DNA from: Lachnospiraceae bacterium
Lineage (GTDB): Bacteria; Bacillota; Clostridia; Lachnospirales; Lachnospiraceae
Direction: 5' to 3'
NCBI GenBank assembly: GCA_022790615.1
Contig: JAAVXK010000078.1
Span: forward strand, 1 to 57,832
DNA length: 57,832 bases
The notes below the pieces were generated by a model. That model ran no database searches and was not told the DNA's origin. It was given only the letters and a program-made list of their open reading frames with translations. Shown here piece by piece: positions 1 through 9,060 of this stretch. Position 1 is the stretch's first letter, and each line of letters starts with the position of its first letter. The position numbers and the translations under genes were made by a program.

Positions 1-279
1 CTTCCTTTTGTAAAAGGCGAGAGTAAGGCGACTACAATAGGAAACGTGGAGGCTGTGCAGATTGCAATACGAAATGATACGGGTATAGAGTTTGCACCGG
101 TTTCGGAATCTCCGTTTTTCAATTATATAAGTGCGGAGAGGGAACATGAAGTCTGGTTTGAGGATGTGCGCAGCCTGAGGCAGAAATATGCGCTCATAGA
201 CGAGTTCGGCCTGAAAGGTATCGGGGTCTGGCAGCTTATGAGATTGTACAGGGCTATGTGGTATGAATATTTTGGATAG
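1..279 (+). CDS. C-terminal part of a glycoside hydrolase family 18 protein (partial)
   Basis: The reading frame is open from base 1, so the 5' end lies outside the window; only about 92 codons are seen. The visible tail carries the closing part of a GH18 (chitinase-like or spore-cortex-hydrolase-like) barrel: a VWFEDVRSL segment, then a YALIDEFGLKGIGVWQL segment, the last strand and helix that in this family carry a Trp lining the sugar site. Such proteins hydrolyse beta-1,4-linked GlcNAc polymers, often peptidoglycan, outside the membrane. The catalytic DxxDxDxE motif would lie upstream and cannot be checked. The family call rests on the C-terminal pattern only. A GTG at 46 is internal rather than a start. 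Confidence 0.7.
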   Translation, partial: LPFVKGESKATTIGNVEAVQIAIRNDTGIEFAPVSESPFFNYISAEREHEVWFEDVRSLRQKYALIDEFGLKGIGVWQLMRLYRAMWYEYFG

Positions 280-313
280 ATTGCAATTGAGTATGGCTAT
301 TTATTTTTGGTTT

Positions 314-358
314 TGGTATACTATATTTATCATGGATAGGGTGTACCAAAACCCTATC
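314..358 (+). promoter_or_regulatory. Extended -10 promoter and inverted repeat upstream of the toxin-antitoxin pair
   Basis: TGGTATACT (314-322) is an extended -10 element; no good -35 is seen, as often with extended -10 promoters. Just downstream lies a perfect 8-bp inverted repeat, GATAGGGT (335-342) and ACCCTATC (351-358), with an 8-nt spacer. Its place between the promoter and the antitoxin start is where autoregulatory operators of toxin-antitoxin operons sit. The operator role is inference. Confidence 0.45.
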
Positions 359-380
359 ACATATGAAAGGCGGACGTAAT

Positions 381-614
381 ATGAGTAATAAAGAGCGTGT
401 GATGCAACTAATTGATGAGATACCGGATTATAAACTAATATATGTCATTGATATGTTAAACAGTATAAAAAGTCTGCTTGTTGAAGAAGTCGAACCTGAT
501 AAATGGGATTTGCAAATGATAAAACAGGCAAAAGAGGAGAATGACGGCGAAACGGTCTCATTTGAAGAAATGCTTGCAAAGGATGGACTCACATATGAAG
601 ACTTACAAGATTAA
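381..614 (+). CDS. RelB/DUF-type antitoxin of a toxin-antitoxin module
   Basis: A 77-residue acidic protein. The N-terminal half, with LIDEIPDYKLIYVIDML, is the helix pattern common in small Firmicutes antitoxins placed in front of RelE-type toxins; the acidic C-terminal tail would wrap the toxin. The ATG at 381 is chosen because AAAGGCGG lies 7 nt upstream; an in-frame ATG at 363 has no ribosome-binding site. The toxin start codon (595) lies inside the last codons of this gene, a translational coupling typical of such pairs. An inverted repeat upstream (335-358) may be the autoregulatory operator. The antitoxin is intact although its partner is frameshifted. Confidence 0.6.
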   Translation: MSNKERVMQLIDEIPDYKLIYVIDMLNSIKSLLVEEVEPDKWDLQMIKQAKEENDGETVSFEEMLAKDGLTYEDLQD

Positions 615-848
615 ATTTGAAAAAGCTGCTCAAAAATTCCTTGATAAACAAGATAAAACTCAACGCTTAAGGCTGTATAAAGCAATTTATAAATTGCCAA
701 GCGGGACGGATATAAAAAGTTAAGCGGACATAATTTGTATCGTTTACGCGTAGGCAATTATCGAATAATATATATGATTGATAATGAAATACGATTAATC
801 AATATTAAGAATATAGATAATCGAGGCGATGTTTATAAACAATATTAG
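595..848 (+). pseudogene. RelE/ParE-family toxin, frameshifted
   Basis: The start is the ATG at 595, overlapping the antitoxin by 20 nt. The first frame gives MKTYKIKFEKAAQKFLDKQD and continues to a TAA at 721-723. In the -1 frame the protein continues as KLSGHNLYRLRVGNYRIIY and ends at TAG 846-848. Joined, the parts form a normal-length (about 84 aa) RelE-family mRNA-interferase fold: alpha helices, then the L-S-G-x-x-x-Y-R-x-R-x-G-x-Y-R signature. The break falls in an A5 run (713-717) that one extra A would repair, so it is either homopolymer slippage, a sequencing error, or real inactivation. An AAA codon at the break also allows a -1 slip. The identity is secure at family level; whether toxin is made is open. 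Confidence 0.7.
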
Positions 849-961
849 TAGATTTATACCGGTAGTCGAAAACACTGACCGTTCAGTATAAAAAATAATA
901 TGTAATATGCTATCATTGATAGTCAATATATTCAGCAAAATGCTTATGGGAGAATTATTTT

Positions 962-2062
962 ATGTACGATTATCTGATTGTAGGTGCGGGCCTGTTCGGA
1001 GCAGTGTTTGCACATGAGATGACGGAACAGGGAAAGACGTGCCTTGTGATTGATAAGAGGAATCATATAGGAGGAAATATATATACGGAGGAGATGGAGG
1101 GAATCCATGTCCACCGATACGGGGCGCATATTTTCCATACCAGCAACAAGAAAGTATGGGATTATGTCAACAGGTTTGCTGAGTTCAACAGGTACACAAA
1201 CTGCCCTGTCGCAAGATATAAGGATGAGCTTTACAACCTGCCGTTTAATATGAATACGTTTAACAAGCTGTGGGGCGTGGTGACGCCGGACGAGGCGAGG
1301 GCGAAGATTGCCGGACAGGTGAAGGAAGCCGGAATCACCGAGCCGTCAAATCTTGAGGAACAGGCAATTTCCCTGGTAGGGAAAGATATATACGAAAAGC
1401 TTGTCAAGGGATATACCGAAAAACAGTGGGGTAAGAGGGCGACGCAGCTGCCGTCATTTATTATTAAACGTCTTCCTGTCAGAATGATATATGACAACAA
1501 TTACTTTAACGACCTGTATCAGGGAATTCCCATCGGCGGGTATACGAAGATGGTTGAGAAGATGCTTGAGGGCGTCGAGGTAAGGCTTGCATGCGATTAT
1601 TTTGCCGGTAGGGATGAATATGACGCTGTTGCCCGAAAGACGGTTTTCACCGGAATGATTGACGAGTATTATGATTACTGTTATGGAGAGCTCGAATACA
1701 GGAGTTTAAGATTTGAGACCGAAACGCTTGACGTGGATAACTATCAGGGAAATGCAGTTGTCAATTATACGGAGTACGAGGTGCCGTACACAAGAATTAT
1801 AGAACATAAGCATTTTGAATATGCGGATACGGAAAAGACCGTGGTGACGCGCGAATATCCCGCTGACTGGAAACGCGGCGACGAGCCGTATTATCCTATG
1901 AATGATGAGAAAAATAATGCTCTGTATGCTAAATACAGGGAGCTTGCAGATAGGGAAGATAAAGTTATATTTGGCGGAAGGCTTGGGATGTATCGGTATT
2001 TTGATATGCACAATGTAATCGACGAGGCGCTTAAGACCGTAGACAGCGAGTTGGATATATAA
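962..2062 (+). CDS. glf: UDP-galactopyranose mutase
   Basis: Flavoenzyme that interconverts UDP-galactopyranose and UDP-galactofuranose, providing Galf for surface glycans; cytoplasmic. The 366-aa product has the usual length. The N-terminus carries the FAD-binding Rossmann motif GAGLFGAVFA (about residues 8-17), then the family-typical NHIGGNIYTE and HRYGAHIFHT segments, and later EKQWG and the C-terminal GRLGMYRYFDM segment around the flavin. A GGAG sequence lies 10 nt before the ATG. A rho-independent terminator follows directly, so it seems to be a single-gene or terminal unit. The O-antigen-ligase-like gene 1.5 kb downstream on the other strand suggests that surface polysaccharide functions are clustered here. 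Confidence 0.95.
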   Translation: MYDYLIVGAGLFGAVFAHEMTEQGKTCLVIDKRNHIGGNIYTEEMEGIHVHRYGAHIFHTSNKKVWDYVNRFAEFNRYTNCPVARYKDELYNLPFNMNTFNKLWGVVTPDEARAKIAGQVKEAGITEPSNLEEQAISLVGKDIYEKLVKGYTEKQWGKRATQLPSFIIKRLPVRMIYDNNYFNDLYQGIPIGGYTKMVEKMLEGVEVRLACDYFAGRDEYDAVARKTVFTGMIDEYYDYCYGELEYRSLRFETETLDVDNYQGNAVVNYTEYEVPYTRIIEHKHFEYADTEKTVVTREYPADWKRGDEPYYPMNDEKNNALYAKYRELADREDKVIFGGRLGMYRYFDMHNVIDEALKTVDSELDI

Positions 2063-2095
2063 TTGCTTATAAACTGAAATAATAAAAAAATATAG

Positions 2096-2138
2096 GCCGG
2101 GAAATTCCAAAACATTTGGGGTTTCCCGGCTGCTTTTG
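2096..2138 (+). terminator. Rho-independent terminator after glf
   Basis: Perfect 9-bp arms GCCGGGAAA (2096-2104) and TTTCCCGGC (2122-2130) are followed by a T-rich stretch (TGCTTTTGTC). An A-tract in front (2083-2090) could make it work on both strands. Confidence 0.8.
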
Positions 2139-2165
2139 TCTTGTAAACCGGATTAGTAAAAAAAA

Positions 2166-2194
2166 TTGATTCAACTGTAATATTTATTGATAAA
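2166..2194 (+). promoter_or_regulatory. Possible promoter of the sigma/anti-sigma operon
   Basis: TTGATT (2166-2171) and GATAAA (2189-2194) are separated by 17 bp; each hexamer matches the housekeeping consensus at four of six positions. The signal is weak, and an ECF-type AAC/CGT promoter with correct spacing was not found. Confidence 0.3.
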
Positions 2195-2223
2195 TTCGTA
2201 GAGTATTAATAAGGAGGTGAAAA

Positions 2224-2778
2224 ATGGAGGACCGAATAATAATAAAGCTATTTTTTGAACGTTCCGAGGAGGCGGTTAAGGCTTTGGAAGAAAAATATGG
2301 AGCGTTATGTAAATATGTTGCAAATAAAATAGTGAATAATGAGCAGGACGCTTTGGAATGTGTGAATGACACTATGCTTGCAGTATGGAACAGAATACCG
2401 CCTGAAAACCCAGAACCATTAGTTGCGTATGTTTGCCGGATTGCAAAAAATAATGCTTTAAAAAAATACGAGTATTCGAATGCGGCTAAGAGAAAATCAT
2501 CATATGATATTGCTTTGGAAGAATTGGAGCAAACGCTTTGCAGCGATAATACGGTGGAGGATGAAGTGCTTATTCATGAATTAACGGAAACAATCAATAC
2601 ATTTCTTGGAGAACAGAAGGAGTTGGACCGCATCTTTTTTGTTAAAAGATATTGGTTTTCGGAATCTGTATCAGATATTGCCTTACAAAGTGGAAAAAGC
2701 ACTAATTATGTGACGGTTCATTTACACAGAATGAGAACAAAATTAAAAAAATATTTAAGAATGAGAGGGTTGATGTAA
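2224..2778 (+). CDS. ECF-type RNA polymerase sigma factor
   Basis: A 184-aa protein with the two-domain layout of extracytoplasmic-function sigma factors: sigma-2 at about residues 10-90 (helices including DALECVNDTMLAVWNRI) and sigma-4 at about residues 125-178 with the helix-turn-helix SVSDIALQSGKSTNYVTVHL. It would direct RNA polymerase to a small set of stress or envelope genes. An ideal AAGGAGG precedes the ATG. The stop codon overlaps the start of the next gene (TAATG at 2776-2780), so the two are translationally coupled, as expected for a sigma/anti-sigma pair. Its regulon cannot be seen from here. Confidence 0.85.
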   Translation: MEDRIIIKLFFERSEEAVKALEEKYGALCKYVANKIVNNEQDALECVNDTMLAVWNRIPPENPEPLVAYVCRIAKNNALKKYEYSNAAKRKSSYDIALEELEQTLCSDNTVEDEVLIHELTETINTFLGEQKELDRIFFVKRYWFSESVSDIALQSGKSTNYVTVHLHRMRTKLKKYLRMRGLM

Positions 2779-3536
2779 TGAAAAAAAGCGATATTAAAAA
2801 AATGATTGATGAAATTGACGACAGATATGTGGAGGAGGCGTCCGGAAATATTAAAAATGCTGATAAAATTTACATAAGGCATTATAGTAAGATTGCAGTA
2901 GCGGCGTCAATATGTCTTTTAGTTGTCGGCTCCGGGGTTTCCGTACTGGCTGCAACTAACCCTGCAGTAAAGAGTTGGATTCGTTCCTTTTATGTAGAGG
3001 ATGTGGAAGAAGATTTTGGGCATGGAATTAAAATTACAAATGAAAGCATAAATACGGAAAATGTTTCGGATGAGGGAACAGAAGCTATAGCAGAATCGGA
3101 AGAAGTGGAATAAAAACAATATTATCTTATTTTAGATTATTTGCCTGAAGCGTATAAGTGTAAAGATAATGACACCAGTTGTTATTATGGCTCCAAGGGA
3201 GACACAGATTTCTTTCAGATAGCTTTTTTTCATCTGCAGGCTGACTTTACGAATATTCTTTCGGGGTCGGAACAGACCGAAAAGTATGAAACGAATGCCG
3301 GAACCGCATATATTGCATCAAGCAAATATGAAAACAGAGTATGGATTATGTTCAGCGGTACTGATTATATGATGGAGCTCAGGGATAGAAATAAGGTACT
3401 GTCAAATAAAGAGATTTATAAAATAATTGACGGAGCGCGCCTGAGCGGGGAAACGCCTTCTGTACTATATGATTCCATTGAGTGGACAGAAGAATTACAG
3501 GAGTCATACGTAAAACAGATAGAAAGTTACAAATAA
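2778..3536 (+). pseudogene. DUF4367-type membrane anti-sigma factor, interrupted by an in-frame stop
   Basis: The ATG at 2778 overlaps the sigma-factor stop. Codons 1-111 give a cytoplasmic N-terminus (MKKSDIKKMIDEID), one membrane segment at about residues 38-59, and the start of an extracellular acidic region. TAA at 3111-3113 (codon 112) then stops translation. Beyond it the same frame stays open to 3536, and its first residues, DYLPEAYKCKDND, match the Y-L-P-E-x-Y hallmark of the extracellular DUF4367 domain. The whole 253-codon frame is therefore one gene with a single nonsense change, not two genes. A truncated product could still hold the sigma factor but would lack its sensor domain. 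Stop readthrough or a base-call error are alternatives. Confidence 0.75.
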
Positions 3537-3578
3537 AACACAATATACATTTATCTGGTTTGCATTATAATATATGCC

Positions 3579-5030
3579 TCAGGCTTTCCGGCCCGGGGCA
3601 TATGTTATCATTAATTCCCCCAAACATACAAAGAAACAGAACGCTAACAGCGACTGCATAGGGAGCAGTATACATTCTGTGAGCGACGATATGATAAAAG
3701 AAATAACGATTAGCATTGGGAACGCGGCAGTTTTGCGTTTGTCATGATATCTTATATAGTAGTGCAGCGAATATATTAATGTAAATATACAGAGTAATAT
3801 ATATGCAATCGAGGCGCCAAGCCCATACGAGTATGCAATCTGCAGGGCGTTATTGTGCGCATTTACGACATATGTGCCGTTCACTTTCCTTCCATATTTT
3901 TCATGACCCTTAAAATCAATGTGTTTTAAATACTCCTTGTATATACTGATTCGTCCGTTGAGAATTATATCCAGTGTCGCGCCCTCACCAAATACCGAGA
4001 GAAGTCTTGAAATAGGCGAAGGTTCATCTGCGACGTCTTTTACCGCTTGTTCAACATCTTTTTCAATGTCCTTTATAACATCCCTGTCTGCAGTATCCTT
4101 ATCCGAAGCGGATGCATCCGGCGTGTTTGCGGTATCGTCCTGGGACGATGCATAACATACTCCCGGAGTGCTGTATTCTGCAGTGAACAGCCTGTCCCTC
4201 TCAAACACAATCGGTTTATTTATCAGATTCGGTACGGTTGCAAGCAGCAGGTATGATACGGCAAACGACGCGGCGACAGCCGCGGCCGTTGAGAGGATAT
4301 ATTTTAATAAGGGATTATTTTTACGTCTCGTATATACTGCCCTGAAAATAAACCATACAATGGATATGAATGCAATTGTAAGAAACGACGTACGCGCGGC
4401 GGTCAAATATAAGAACATAGTAGCCGTTCCAAGTTCAGCCCCTATAATAATACACTTTTTAATATCCTTAGAACGCCCTATGCAGTAATCAAGCTTCGTC
4501 AGAAGACATGCCCAGACCGTTATAAGGAATATGCCGTATACGTTCGGGTTTGCCGACAGTCCCGAATAGCGTATGCCGGACGTATAGGGACGGAACAAAA
4601 AACAAACAAGCGAAGCGCCGATAAACCCCGTCTCAATGGCGAGTAAAAATATTTCAAAGAGTTTTCCGCGTTCCTTTGAGCCGTACTGTTGAAGCACGGC
4701 AAACAGACCTGTAAACAGAATCAGTAATGTCAGGCTCAGGTAACAATATTTTTTGCTTACCACAATATCAGAATACAGCATTAACAGACACATGGCGCTC
4801 CATAAAGTTATTAATATATAATTAAATGATAAGCGTCTTCTGGCGCGGCATTTGTATGGGATGAAGTAGAACATAAAAATAAGGGCGAGCATAATAAGCG
4901 TAAACAGTATTGAATATTCAGCATAGTTCTCTTTTATCGCTTTTACCCTTACGACAAGCTGCAGAAGCATTACGCCCCATATGGGGAGTAAAAGAATCAA
5001 GTATAGTAAATTTATTTTAAAACGTCTCAT
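3579..5030 (-). CDS. O-antigen ligase / Wzy-like polysaccharide polymerase
   Basis: Integral membrane protein of about 483 aa with roughly ten hydrophobic segments and one large hydrophilic extracytoplasmic loop. The loop contains GRISIYKEYL and, after it, NAHNNALQIAYSYG, matching the Wzy_C/O-antigen-ligase pattern. Such proteins polymerise or transfer lipid-linked glycan repeats at the outer face of the membrane. The loop is unusually rich in Asp, Thr and Ala (around DDTANTPDASASDKD). The start at 5030 is preferred because GGAG lies 11 nt upstream; an in-frame ATG at 5075 has no ribosome-binding site and would add a non-hydrophobic leader. No partner glycosyltransferases are adjacent, so the glycan is unknown. 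Confidence 0.7.
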   Translation of the reverse strand: MRRFKINLLYLILLLPIWGVMLLQLVVRVKAIKENYAEYSILFTLIMLALIFMFYFIPYKCRARRRLSFNYILITLWSAMCLLMLYSDIVVSKKYCYLSLTLLILFTGLFAVLQQYGSKERGKLFEIFLLAIETGFIGASLVCFLFRPYTSGIRYSGLSANPNVYGIFLITVWACLLTKLDYCIGRSKDIKKCIIIGAELGTATMFLYLTAARTSFLTIAFISIVWFIFRAVYTRRKNNPLLKYILSTAAAVAASFAVSYLLLATVPNLINKPIVFERDRLFTAEYSTPGVCYASSQDDTANTPDASASDKDTADRDVIKDIEKDVEQAVKDVADEPSPISRLLSVFGEGATLDIILNGRISIYKEYLKHIDFKGHEKYGRKVNGTYVVNAHNNALQIAYSYGLGASIAYILLCIFTLIYSLHYYIRYHDKRKTAAFPMLIVISFIISSLTECILLPMQSLLAFCFFVCLGELMITYAPGRKA

Positions 5031-5193
5031 ATTACTCACGTCTCCAATATCAATAATATATATAAAAGCACACATTGTATTGCTTATTTATGGTAAAATG
5101 TATATACAGTATACAATGAATTAAATATATCTTCAAGGGCATATAAAAAATAAAGAATGAAATTTACACAGCCAAAATTCCAAGACGCAGACT

Positions 5194-5222
5194 TCACAAA
5201 AAAAAAAGTTCATGCTATAATG
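5194..5222 (+). promoter_or_regulatory. Near-consensus promoter of the aconitase-family gene
   Basis: TTCACA (5194-5199), a 17-bp spacer ending in TGC, and a perfect TATAAT (5217-5222) form a strong extended -10 sigma-A-type promoter. Transcription would start near 5229, leaving a 5' leader of about 90 nt before the ATG at 5321. Confidence 0.8.
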
Positions 5223-5320
5223 TCCTCTAAAGCATGTTTTAATATGCATGATTCAAAAAAATTTTGATATCACGATGCATTTATTCTATATTTAATAATT
5301 ATATATTACAGGAGGATATT

Positions 5321-7615
5321 ATGGTTAAATTAAGCAACGGGGGAGCATACCTCATCAACGGATGTGACATTATCGAGGACGGACCGCAGGCGGCGGCAGA
5401 AGCTGCGTCAAAGACGGGCTTTACGGGAACAAAGGAAGATGCGGCGAAGAATACGATAGCATATTCGATTCTTGAATCGCACAATACTTCAGGAAACATG
5501 AATGAGCTTACCATAAAATTTGATAAGCTTACCTCACATGATATAACATTTGTCGGAATCATTCAGACGGCGAGGGCGTCGGGGCTTGAGAAATTTCCGA
5601 TTCCATATGTGCTGACGAATTGTCATAACAGTCTTTGTGCAGTTGGCGGAACCATCAATGAAGACGACCATATGTTTGGATTGACATGTGCAAAAAAATA
5701 CGGCGGTATGTATGTTCCGCCGCATCAGGCGGTTATCCACCAGTTTGCGAGGGAGATGCTCGCAGAGTGCGGTAAGATGATACTTGGCTCTGACAGCCAT
5801 ACCCGTTATGGCGCGCTTGGAACAATGGCTGTCGGCGAGGGAGGGCCGGAGCTTGTGAAGCAGCTTCTCTCTAAGACATACGACATTAAAATGCCGGGAG
5901 TTGTGGCTGTATATATGACCGGGGAGCCGGCAAAAGGAGTAGGTCCGCAGGACGTGGCGCTCGCTATAATAAAAGCTGTTTTCGCAAACGGCTATGTCAA
6001 TAACAAGGTAATGGAGTTCGTGGGACCGGGCGTTGAAAACTTAAGTGCAGATTTCAGAATAGGCGTCGACGTAATGACGACCGAGACGACATGTCTTTCT
6101 TCAATATGGAAAACGGATGATAAAATTAAGGAGTTTTATGATATTCATGGACGAGGCGAAGCGTACAGGGAACTTAATCCGGGTGAGGTTTCCTATTATG
6201 ACGGAGTGGTGTATGTTGCGCTTGACAAGATTAAGCCGATGATTGCCATGCCGTTCCACCCGAGCAACGCGTATACGATAGAGGAAGTAAATAATAACCT
6301 TATGGACGTGCTTGAGGATTGTGAGAAGAAAGCGCTTGTAAGTCTTGACGGGCAGGTTGACTATTCCCTGAAAGATAAGGTAAGGGACGGAAGGCTTTAT
6401 GTTGAACAGGGTATTATCGCCGGATGTGCCGGAGGCGGATTTGAAAACATATGCGACGCGGCTGACATTCTTAAAGGAAAGAGCATAGGCGCGGATGAAT
6501 TTACGCTAAGCATATATCCTGCAAGTACGCCGATATATATGGAGCTTGCTAAGAATGGAAGGCTTGCAGACCTTATGTCGACGGGAGCAATCGTCAAGAC
6601 GGCTTTCTGCGGACCGTGTTTTGGCGCGGGTGATACGCCGGCAAACAATGCGTTCAGTATAAGGCACTCGACGAGGAACTTCCCTAACAGGGAGGGCTCT
6701 AAGCTCCAGAACGGACAGATATCTTCGGTTGCCCTTATGGATGCGCGCTCCATCGCGGCCACGGCTGCAAACAAGGGATATCTTACGGCGGCGACCGACA
6801 TTGACGTAGAATTTACTTCACCGAAATATTTCTTTGATAAGACGATATACGAGAACAGGGTATTTGACAGTAAGGGAATTGCGGACCCGTCGCAGGAAAT
6901 AAAATTCGGTCCTAACATTAAGGACTGGCCGAAGATGATAGAGCTGACGGACGACATTATGCTTAAGGTAGTATCGGAGATTCATGACCCTGTGACGACA
7001 ACGGATGAGCTTATTCCTTCGGGAGAGACCTCGTCGTACCGCTCAAACCCTCTGGGACTTGCAGAGTTTGCGCTTTCAAGAAAAGACCCGGCATATGTCG
7101 GCAGGGCAAAGCAGGTCAGGGATGCAGAGGAAGCAAGACAGGCGGGAACATGTCCGTGCGAGTCGGAATTTGCCGATGCATTCAAGGCGGTTAAGGCCGA
7201 TGCAAGGTTTGCAGACGTGAATCCGGCGGAAGTAGGCTTGGGAAGTACAATTTTTGCAGTTAAGCCGGGCGACGGCTCGGCAAGGGAGCAGGCTGCGTCA
7301 TGCCAGAGGGTGCTTGGAGGGCTTGCCAATATTGCAAATGAATACGCGACGAAGAGATACCGCTCCAACCTTATCAACTGGGGTATGCTGCCATTCCTGT
7401 ATGAAGGCGACGACAGCAGTCTTCCGTTTGCAAACGGGGATTATATATTCATTCCGGGAATCGCAGAAGCGGTTAAGACTGGAAAGGATGATATAGCCGC
7501 GTATGTAGTTAAGGACGGAGGGCTGGCTGAATGTAAGTTCAGTCTTGGAAGGCTTACCGATGATGAGAGGGCTATAATATTGAAAGGATGCCTTATCAAC
7601 TACAACAGAAATTAA
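5321..7615 (+). CDS. Aconitate hydratase (aconitase superfamily)
   Basis: The 764-aa protein has the aconitase fold: an N-terminal region with [20 protein letters not shown], cysteines for a [4Fe-4S] cluster (GCAGGGF region and [11 protein letters not shown]), the [12 protein letters not shown] region, and a C-terminal swivel domain with the [14 protein letters not shown] segment. Aconitase isomerises citrate and isocitrate in the TCA cycle. This single-chain, shorter type is common in anaerobes and is often annotated only as 'hydratase', so a related substrate is possible. The ATG at 5321 is chosen because an ideal AGGAGG lies 6 nt upstream. No citrate synthase or isocitrate dehydrogenase gene is in the window. 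Confidence 0.8.
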   Translation: MVKLSNGGAYLINGCDIIEDGPQAAAEAASKTGFTGTKEDAAKNTIAYSILESHNTSGNMNELTIKFDKLTSHDITFVGIIQTARASGLEKFPIPYVLTNCHNSLCAVGGTINEDDHMFGLTCAKKYGGMYVPPHQAVIHQFAREMLAECGKMILGSDSHTRYGALGTMAVGEGGPELVKQLLSKTYDIKMPGVVAVYMTGEPAKGVGPQDVALAIIKAVFANGYVNNKVMEFVGPGVENLSADFRIGVDVMTTETTCLSSIWKTDDKIKEFYDIHGRGEAYRELNPGEVSYYDGVVYVALDKIKPMIAMPFHPSNAYTIEEVNNNLMDVLEDCEKKALVSLDGQVDYSLKDKVRDGRLYVEQGIIAGCAGGGFENICDAADILKGKSIGADEFTLSIYPASTPIYMELAKNGRLADLMSTGAIVKTAFCGPCFGAGDTPANNAFSIRHSTRNFPNREGSKLQNGQISSVALMDARSIAATAANKGYLTAATDIDVEFTSPKYFFDKTIYENRVFDSKGIADPSQEIKFGPNIKDWPKMIELTDDIMLKVVSEIHDPVTTTDELIPSGETSSYRSNPLGLAEFALSRKDPAYVGRAKQVRDAEEARQAGTCPCESEFADAFKAVKADARFADVNPAEVGLGSTIFAVKPGDGSAREQAASCQRVLGGLANIANEYATKRYRSNLINWGMLPFLYEGDDSSLPFANGDYIFIPGIAEAVKTGKDDIAAYVVKDGGLAECKFSLGRLTDDERAIILKGCLINYNRN

Positions 7616-7647
7616 TTTTAATAACTTATAATAGGGGAGATAATTGC

Positions 7648-8541
7648 ATGTTTGACAGGCTGAAAAATGAGATACGCAACCTGAGCGTAATAAATATACT
7701 GCTTTTGACTGTGGCCGGCGTGATAAATGCATTTGGCGTTATAATGTTTTTGTCGCCGGTGAAGCTGTATGACAGCGGTATTTCGGGTACGGCGATGCTG
7801 ATATCCAAACAGACGCCGGAATGGTGCAGTCTGTCGCTTACTCTCCTTGTTCTGAATATACCGATCTTTATATTCGGTCTCAGAAAACAGGGTTATACGT
7901 TTACGATATATTCCATATATACCGTAATGGTGTACGCTGTCACGGCGTGGCTTATAACGGATGTATTTCCGGTTGATGTGACAATCGCATCGCCGCTCGC
8001 ACAACAGGATTTGTTTCTGTGCGCTATATTCGGAGGCATAATATCAGGCTGCGGCAGCGGACTTACGGTAAGGTTTGGAGGGGCTATCGACGGCGTTGAC
8101 ATTCTCGGTGTGATGTTTGCGAAGAAGATTGGCATAAGCCTCGGAAGTTTTGTGATGATATACAACGTCATACTCTATGTCATATGCGGTATGACGCTTG
8201 ACAGCTGGATTCTCCCGCTGTATTCAATAGTTGCCTATGTGGCGGCCTCAAAGACGATTGATTACTGTGTGGAGGGATTTGACAGGTCGAAGGCGGCATT
8301 TATTATCACGACAAAGCCCGACGAGATATGCAGGGCGCTGACGGATGCATTTGAAAATGGGATAACTACGTTGGAGGCGAGGGGATATTATTCGGATTCC
8401 GAAAAAACGATGATATATTATGTTGTGAACCGTTTTCAGATTAGCCGCATGCGAAAGCTGATTCACGGTATTGACCCAAAGGCATATATAGCTATCAATG
8501 AGGTGTCCGACATATTCCATGCAAAAAATCCTGTCGATTAG
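7648..8541 (+). CDS. YitT family membrane protein (DUF2179 C-terminal domain)
   Basis: A 297-aa protein with five to six hydrophobic segments in the first 200 residues, including the family motif GxGxGLTVRFGGAIDGVDILG (about residues 134-155), followed by a soluble C-terminal domain of about 80 residues (DUF2179; FIITTKPDEICRALTDAF). YitT proteins are widespread in Firmicutes and their transport substrate is not established. The gene starts 32 nt after the aconitase-family gene with GGGGAG upstream, so the two may be cotranscribed. No functional link between the two is evident from sequence. Confidence 0.85.
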   Translation: MFDRLKNEIRNLSVINILLLTVAGVINAFGVIMFLSPVKLYDSGISGTAMLISKQTPEWCSLSLTLLVLNIPIFIFGLRKQGYTFTIYSIYTVMVYAVTAWLITDVFPVDVTIASPLAQQDLFLCAIFGGIISGCGSGLTVRFGGAIDGVDILGVMFAKKIGISLGSFVMIYNVILYVICGMTLDSWILPLYSIVAYVAASKTIDYCVEGFDRSKAAFIITTKPDEICRALTDAFENGITTLEARGYYSDSEKTMIYYVVNRFQISRMRKLIHGIDPKAYIAINEVSDIFHAKNPVD

Positions 8542-8699
8542 CCGTGTAATGCGTTATAGATATTATATATATGCATATATCTTGCATTTGTAAAAATAGT
8601 ATGTTATTGTAAAAAAAATAATTTCATAATGTGTTCTTTGAACAATCGGAATGTGGTCAGCGTGTACTGCAAGGCTTGTCATAAGGAAAAGATTGCAAT

Positions 8700-8845
8700 A
8701 TACGAGGATAATAGGGAATCCGGTGGGAATCCGGAGCAGTCACCTCTACTGTAACACTGACGGAAGGCTTATATACCACTGGCGCGCAAAGCTGCGCCGG
8801 GAAGGTGCCGGAAGGATGAAGTGGAGTCAGGAGACCTGCCATGTT
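8700..8845 (+). promoter_or_regulatory. Cobalamin riboswitch (adenosylcobalamin-type aptamer)
   Basis: All core blocks occur in order: GGGAATCCGGTGGGAATCCGG (8714-8734), GCAGTCACCTCTACTGTAA (8736-8754), CCACTGGC (8776-8783), GCGCCGGGAAGG (8794-8805), GGATGAAGTGGAGTCAGGAG (8814-8833) and the B12-box end GACCTGCC (8833-8840). It opens a leader that runs to the ATG at 9061. A weak AU-rich stem (TTTTCC/GGAAAA around 8870-8897) followed by seven Ts may be its terminator-type expression platform. It should repress the transport operon when B12 is abundant. The aptamer call is firm; the platform and exact boundaries are approximate. The remaining leader (8845-9060) holds no clear gene. Confidence 0.93.
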
Positions 8846-9060
8846 CTGAATGAAGTTCTTTTTCCGGGTGAGGGAAAATATCTTTTTTTGCTAAAGGAAT
8901 TATACTAGTGTTGCATAGTCATGGACTGTAGGGTTGAAACGCAGGGTATGACGGCAATGGCTTTTTTGCGTGCGCGGGAGGCAGAACAGTACGGCTGCCG
9001 CATTGCGGCGGCGCATGGATAGTGTATGGAGGCTGCGGGTAAAGAAAAGGCTTGGTGCAG

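Noticed and set aside
2173-2200. ECF autoregulatory promoter (CAAC ... CGTA) before the sigma gene
   Set aside because: The distance between the two boxes is 21 bp, too long for known ECF promoters.
3141-3536. Separate small gene after the anti-sigma gene
   Set aside because: It lies in the same frame as the gene upstream, has only a TTG start without ribosome-binding site and begins in the middle of the DUF4367 hallmark, so it is the continuation beyond a stop codon.
3572-3603. ATATGCC/GGCATAT inverted repeat as terminator of the O-antigen-ligase-like gene
   Set aside because: Neither side is followed by a T-tract, and the arms are short and AT-rich.
8945-9024. Small leader peptide (ATG 8950, 25 codons) between the B12 riboswitch and the first gene
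   Set aside because: Only a poor ribosome-binding site and no recognisable composition; cannot be told from chance.
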